Assembly (NCBI GenBank): GCA_030522415.1 | Contig: CM060109.1 | Location: 21,001-85,000 of the forward strand | Length of the DNA: 64,000 nt | From: Channallabes apus | Lineage: Eukaryota; Chordata; Actinopteri; Siluriformes; Clariidae | Direction of reading: 5' to 3' | Shown here: piece after piece, positions 60,126-64,000 of the stretch | Numbering within the stretch: the stretch's first letter is position 1 | Layout: every line of letters begins with the position of its first letter | Program-made: the position numbers and the translations under genes | Notes under the pieces: generated by a model | The model's database searches: none | The model's input: only the letters and a program-made list of their open reading frames with translations | What the model was told of the DNA's origin: nothing

Positions 60126-60300
60126 TTCTGAAGAAACCTTGAGAGGAACCGGACTCAACAGGGAACCCATCCTCATGTTGGTGATAACGGATACATGTAG
60201 CTGGGATTGATCTGCAGTCATATTGTGTGTTAGGAGGCTGAAAGTTCAGTATAACAGGAGATAAGTTTATGTTCATATAGAGTCCAGTTCGTTATTGGAA
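60126..60300 (-). repeat. L2-type LINE 3' UTR fragment
   Basis: GAAACCTTGAGAGGAACCGG and CAACAGGGAACCCATCCTCA, abutting the LINE at 60125. Confidence 0.75.
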
Positions 60301-60431
60301 TAACGAACACATTAACACATGTTAACACATTTTAGTAAAAGCTTTAATTTTACTGCAAGAAATAAAACCTCTGTAAATTTCTCAGCTGTGCCCATCAATA
60401 AAGCGGTTTTCTGTACGATTCCTCTCCCAGC

Positions 60432-60551
60432 AGTGTGCAGATCCTCAACAACAAGCAGTTGTCTGAGGAACTCAACTGGAACCGAAGCTCTGCAGGAGGA
60501 AAACCTCTGACCAAACCTGGACATCAGACATGTTCTACCAGAACTGGACAC
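60432..60551 (+). other. Exon-like open segment, unassigned
   Basis: After CTCCCAG, the frame SVQILNNKQLSEELNWNRSS continues to TCSTRTGH and a TAA. It could be the last exon of a plus-strand gene or part of an unknown repeat. No family recognised. Confidence 0.2.
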
Positions 60552-60643
60552 TAACACGCACACTGTCTGTAAATTAACTATTCACAGCACACACACACAC
60601 ACACATCTACACATTTCACAAACTCAAACACACATTGACGTCA

Positions 60644-60845
60644 CGGTGGCTTAGTGGTTAGCACTGCCGCCTTGATTTTCCTGGTTCTGGGTTCAGTTCC
60701 CACTTTGGGTCTATGTACATGGAATTTGCATGTTCTCCCTGTGCTTGGTGGGTTTTCATTGGGTTCTCCAGTTTCTTCCCACAGTCCAAAGACATGCAGC
60801 TTATGCTAACTGTTGTTCCCAAATTGCCTGTAGTATGTGAATGTT
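60644..60845 (+). repeat. tRNA-derived SINE, family 1
   Basis: CACGGTGGCTTAGTGGTTAG head, GGGTTCAGTTCC B box, CCCACAGTCCAAAGACATGC body. A diverged plus copy. Confidence 0.82.
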
Positions 60846-61260
60846 GACCAGAAGTCCTACCATAGTCGTACAAGATGGGAATAAATTCAATGGTTGCCAG
60901 AAGCCTCAACAGTCCCTAGTTGGACTACATAGGTTCCTAGACGGATGGATTGAAATACACATTACTTCATATTTATTCCCAACTGCAAAGTCTGTACATA
61001 AAGACACAAAAGCTACAGTGGTGTGAAAAACTATTTGCCCCCCTCCTGATTTCTTATTCTTTTGCATGTTTGTTACACAAAATGTTTCTGATCATCAAAC
61101 ACATTTAACTATTAGTCAAAGATAACACAAGTAAACACAAAATGCTGTTTTTAAATGAGGGGTTTTATTATTTAGGGAGAAAAAAAATCCAAACCAAAAT
61201 GGCCCTGTGTGAAAAAGTGATTGCCCCCCTTGTTAAAAAATAACTTAACTGTGGTTTATC

Positions 61261-63238
61261 AGAATCAGAATCAGAAAGAGTTTTATTGCCAAGTACGCTT
61301 GCACGTACAAGGAATTTGTTTTAGTGACGGAGCTTCCAGAACAAAAAATACAAATGACAAGACAAAAACAGCATGACGCAAAAAAAAAAAAAAAAAAAAA
61401 GAAAAAAATTTTTTAAATGGTTGACATCAAATGGAGTACGATATGAGATACTTTTAAATAAGTTACATCAATATCTGAAGTCTGTGGTATTATACAGTAT
61501 ATTGCACAGTGGTGTTGTACACAATATTGCACATATATTTATTGACCGTTTGAATGATGTTTATCTGTTAAGGAGGTAGATTGCCTGGGGGAAAAAACTG
61601 TTCTTATGCCTGACTGTCCTGGTGTTCGGTGCTCTGTAGCGTCGACCCGATGGCAAAAGTTCAAAAAGAAGGTGGCTTGGGTGTGAGGGGTCCAAAGTGA
61701 TATTCCGTGCCCTTTTCTTCACTCTGGATATATACAGTTCTTGCAGCGTGGGCAGGGGAGTGCCAATAATTCTTTCAGCAGTCCGAACCGTCCTTTGTAG
61801 TCTTCTGATGTCTGCTTTCGTAGCTGAGCCAAACCAGACAGTTATTGAAGTGCACAGGACGGATTCAATGACGGCTGAGTAGAACTGTGTGAGCAGCTCC
61901 TGTGGCAGGTTGAATTTCTTCAGCTGGCGAAGGAAATACAACCTCTGGTGGGCCTTTTTAACAATGGAGTCAATGTGAATGTCCCACTTCAGGTCCTGAG
62001 AGATGGTCGTGCCCAGGAACCGGAATGACTCCACTGCCGTCACAGTGCTGTTCATGATGGTGAGTGGGGGAAGTGCAGGTGGGTTTCTCCTGAAGTCCAC
62101 GATCATCTCCACTGTTTTGAGCGTGTTTAGCTCCAGGTTGTTGTGACTGCACCAGACAGCCAACTGCTTGACCTCCCTTCTGTATGCAGACTCGTCACCG
62201 TCCTGGATGAGGCCGATGATTGTAGTGTCATCTGCAAATTTCAGGAGCTTGACAGTGGGGTCTGTGGAGGTGCAGTCGTTGGTGTAGATGGAGAAGAGCA
62301 GTGGGGAGAGAACGCATCCCTGAGGCGCTCCAGTATTGGTGGTGTGACTGTTGGATATGAATTTTCCCAGTTTCACTAGCTGCTGCCTGTCTGTCAGAAA
62401 GCTGGTGATCCAGTGACAGATAGAGCTAGGAACAGAGAGCTGGTTTAATTTGGTCTGAAGCAGTGCTGGGATGATCGTATTAAAAGCTGATGAAAAGTCT
62501 ATAATCAAGACCCTTGCATAAGCCCCTGGTTTGTCCAGATGTTGAAGGATGAAGTGCAGTCCCATATTAACTGCATCATCAACAGACCTGTTTGCTCTAT
62601 AAGCAAACTGCAGGGGGTCCAGTAAGGGTCCTGTGATGTCCCTCAGATAGGCCAACACCAGTCTTTCAAATGACTTCATGACCACAGATGTTAGGGCAAC
62701 TGGTCTGTAGTCATTAAGTCCTGTGATTTTAGTTTTTTTTGGAATGGGGATGATTGTGGAACGTTTAAAGCACAAAGGCACTTCACATTGTTCCAGTGAT
62801 CTGTTGAAGATCTGTGTGAAAATGGGCGCCAGCTGGTCAGCACAGGATTTCAGACAGGCTGGTGTCACGCCGTCTGGGCCTGGAGCTTTCCTTCTCTTTT
62901 GTTTCAGAAAGATCTGGCGAACATCCTTTTCACAGACCTGGAGTGCAGGGGGGGAAGAGAGGGTGGTTGTCAGAGGTGATAATGGTGGTGTAGAAAGAGG
63001 GTTAGGACAGGAGTGTGGTGTGAGACTGGGAGTTTCAAATCTACAATAGAACTCATTCAGGTCATCAACCAGTTGTTGATTCCCTACAGAGTTGGGGGAT
63101 GGCGTCTTGTAGTTAGTGATGGTTTTCAGGCCTTTCCACACTGAAGCAGGGTCGTTTGCCGAAAACTGGTTTTCCAGTTTTTTAGAGTAGCTCCTCTTAG
63201 CTGCTCTGATCGCCCTTGTTAGTGTGTTCCTGGCCTGG
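61261..63238 (-). mobile_element. Rex1/Babar-type LINE, 5'-truncated, inserted in Tc1 copy C
   Basis: Bounded by TTATC on both sides (61256-61260 and 63239-63243). The 3' end has TCAGAATCAGAATCAG and TTTTATTGCCAAGTACGCTT, the usual tail of this fish family. Confidence 0.9.
61561..63238 (-). CDS. Rex1-type LINE reverse transcriptase, long open C-terminal part
   Basis: About 559 codons open from the truncation point. Linker [112 protein letters not shown] and the catalytic LLKFADDTTIIGL; thumb FRFLGTTISQDLKWDIHIDS; C-terminus LLPSGRRYRAPNTRTVR, ending in YLLNR. The endonuclease is absent through 5' truncation. The lack of stops makes it the youngest LINE in the window. The apparent start codon lies in flanking Tc1 DNA, so no native start is present. 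Confidence 0.92.
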
Positions 63239-63375
63239 TTATCACACCGGAGTTCAATTTCTGTAGTCACCCCCAGGCCTGATTACTGCCACACCTGTTT
63301 CAATCAAGAAATCACTTAAATAGGAGCTACCTGACACAGAGAAGTAGACCAAAAGCACCTCAAAAGCTAGACATC

Positions 63376-64000
<625 letters not shown>

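Overview
The window is eukaryotic genomic DNA from a bony fish, probably an ostariophysan (catfish- or cyprinid-like). Intron-bearing vertebrate genes are read on the minus strand with GT/AG junctions. They sit in DNA dominated by fish transposon families: Tc1, hAT, piggyBac-like, BEL/Pao, Ty3 chromodomain elements, L2- and Rex1-type LINEs, and two tRNA-derived SINEs. There are also many long (GT)n tracts. The species call is inference from repeat content only.

Two host genes are supported. (1) Positions 94-3012 hold the first seven coding exons, minus strand, of a six-cysteine astacin metalloprotease related to hatching enzymes; the 3' end lies outside the window. All exon phases join without a break, but the catalytic Glu is Gln and the Met-turn Tyr is Phe, so it looks like a catalytically dead protease that keeps its zinc histidines. 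(2) Positions 29976-47827 hold a complete 16-exon minus-strand glb1-like lysosomal beta-galactosidase gene. It joins in frame to 637 codons plus a stop and keeps both catalytic glutamates. Its introns are filled with transposons.

Layout. 1-3012: astacin gene. 4346-9447: a 5.1 kb Ty3 chromodomain retrotransposon (minus) with two similar LTRs and a CCTAT target duplication, recently broken. 9639-11246: Tc1 copy A. 11918-25611: a composite BEL/Pao locus with outer LTRs flanked by GTCCC on both sides, a third partial LTR inside, a 3 kb terminal-inverted-repeat element nested in gag, and a 4.4 kb AT-rich segment carrying an imperfect tandem duplication. 26050-28340: decayed L2 LINE. 28626-29698: hAT-type element with an intact 8-bp duplication and a solo Ty3-type LTR nested inside. 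29976-47827: glb1, whose introns carry Tc1 copy B, a LINE inside a mariner shell, piggyBac-like ends, two L2 LINEs, SINEs and simple repeats. 48000-60300: LINE, SINE, hAT and MITE fragments plus microsatellites, with no convincing host gene. 61016-64000: Tc1 copy C, split by a 5'-truncated Rex1-type LINE and running off the window.

Nothing in the window is a bacterial-style defence or biosynthetic system. The most notable points are the double isosteric active-site loss in the astacin gene, the composite BEL locus with its unexplained 4.4 kb filler, the stop codon shared by two Tc1 copies, and LINE and SINE copies that share one 3' tail in the same window.
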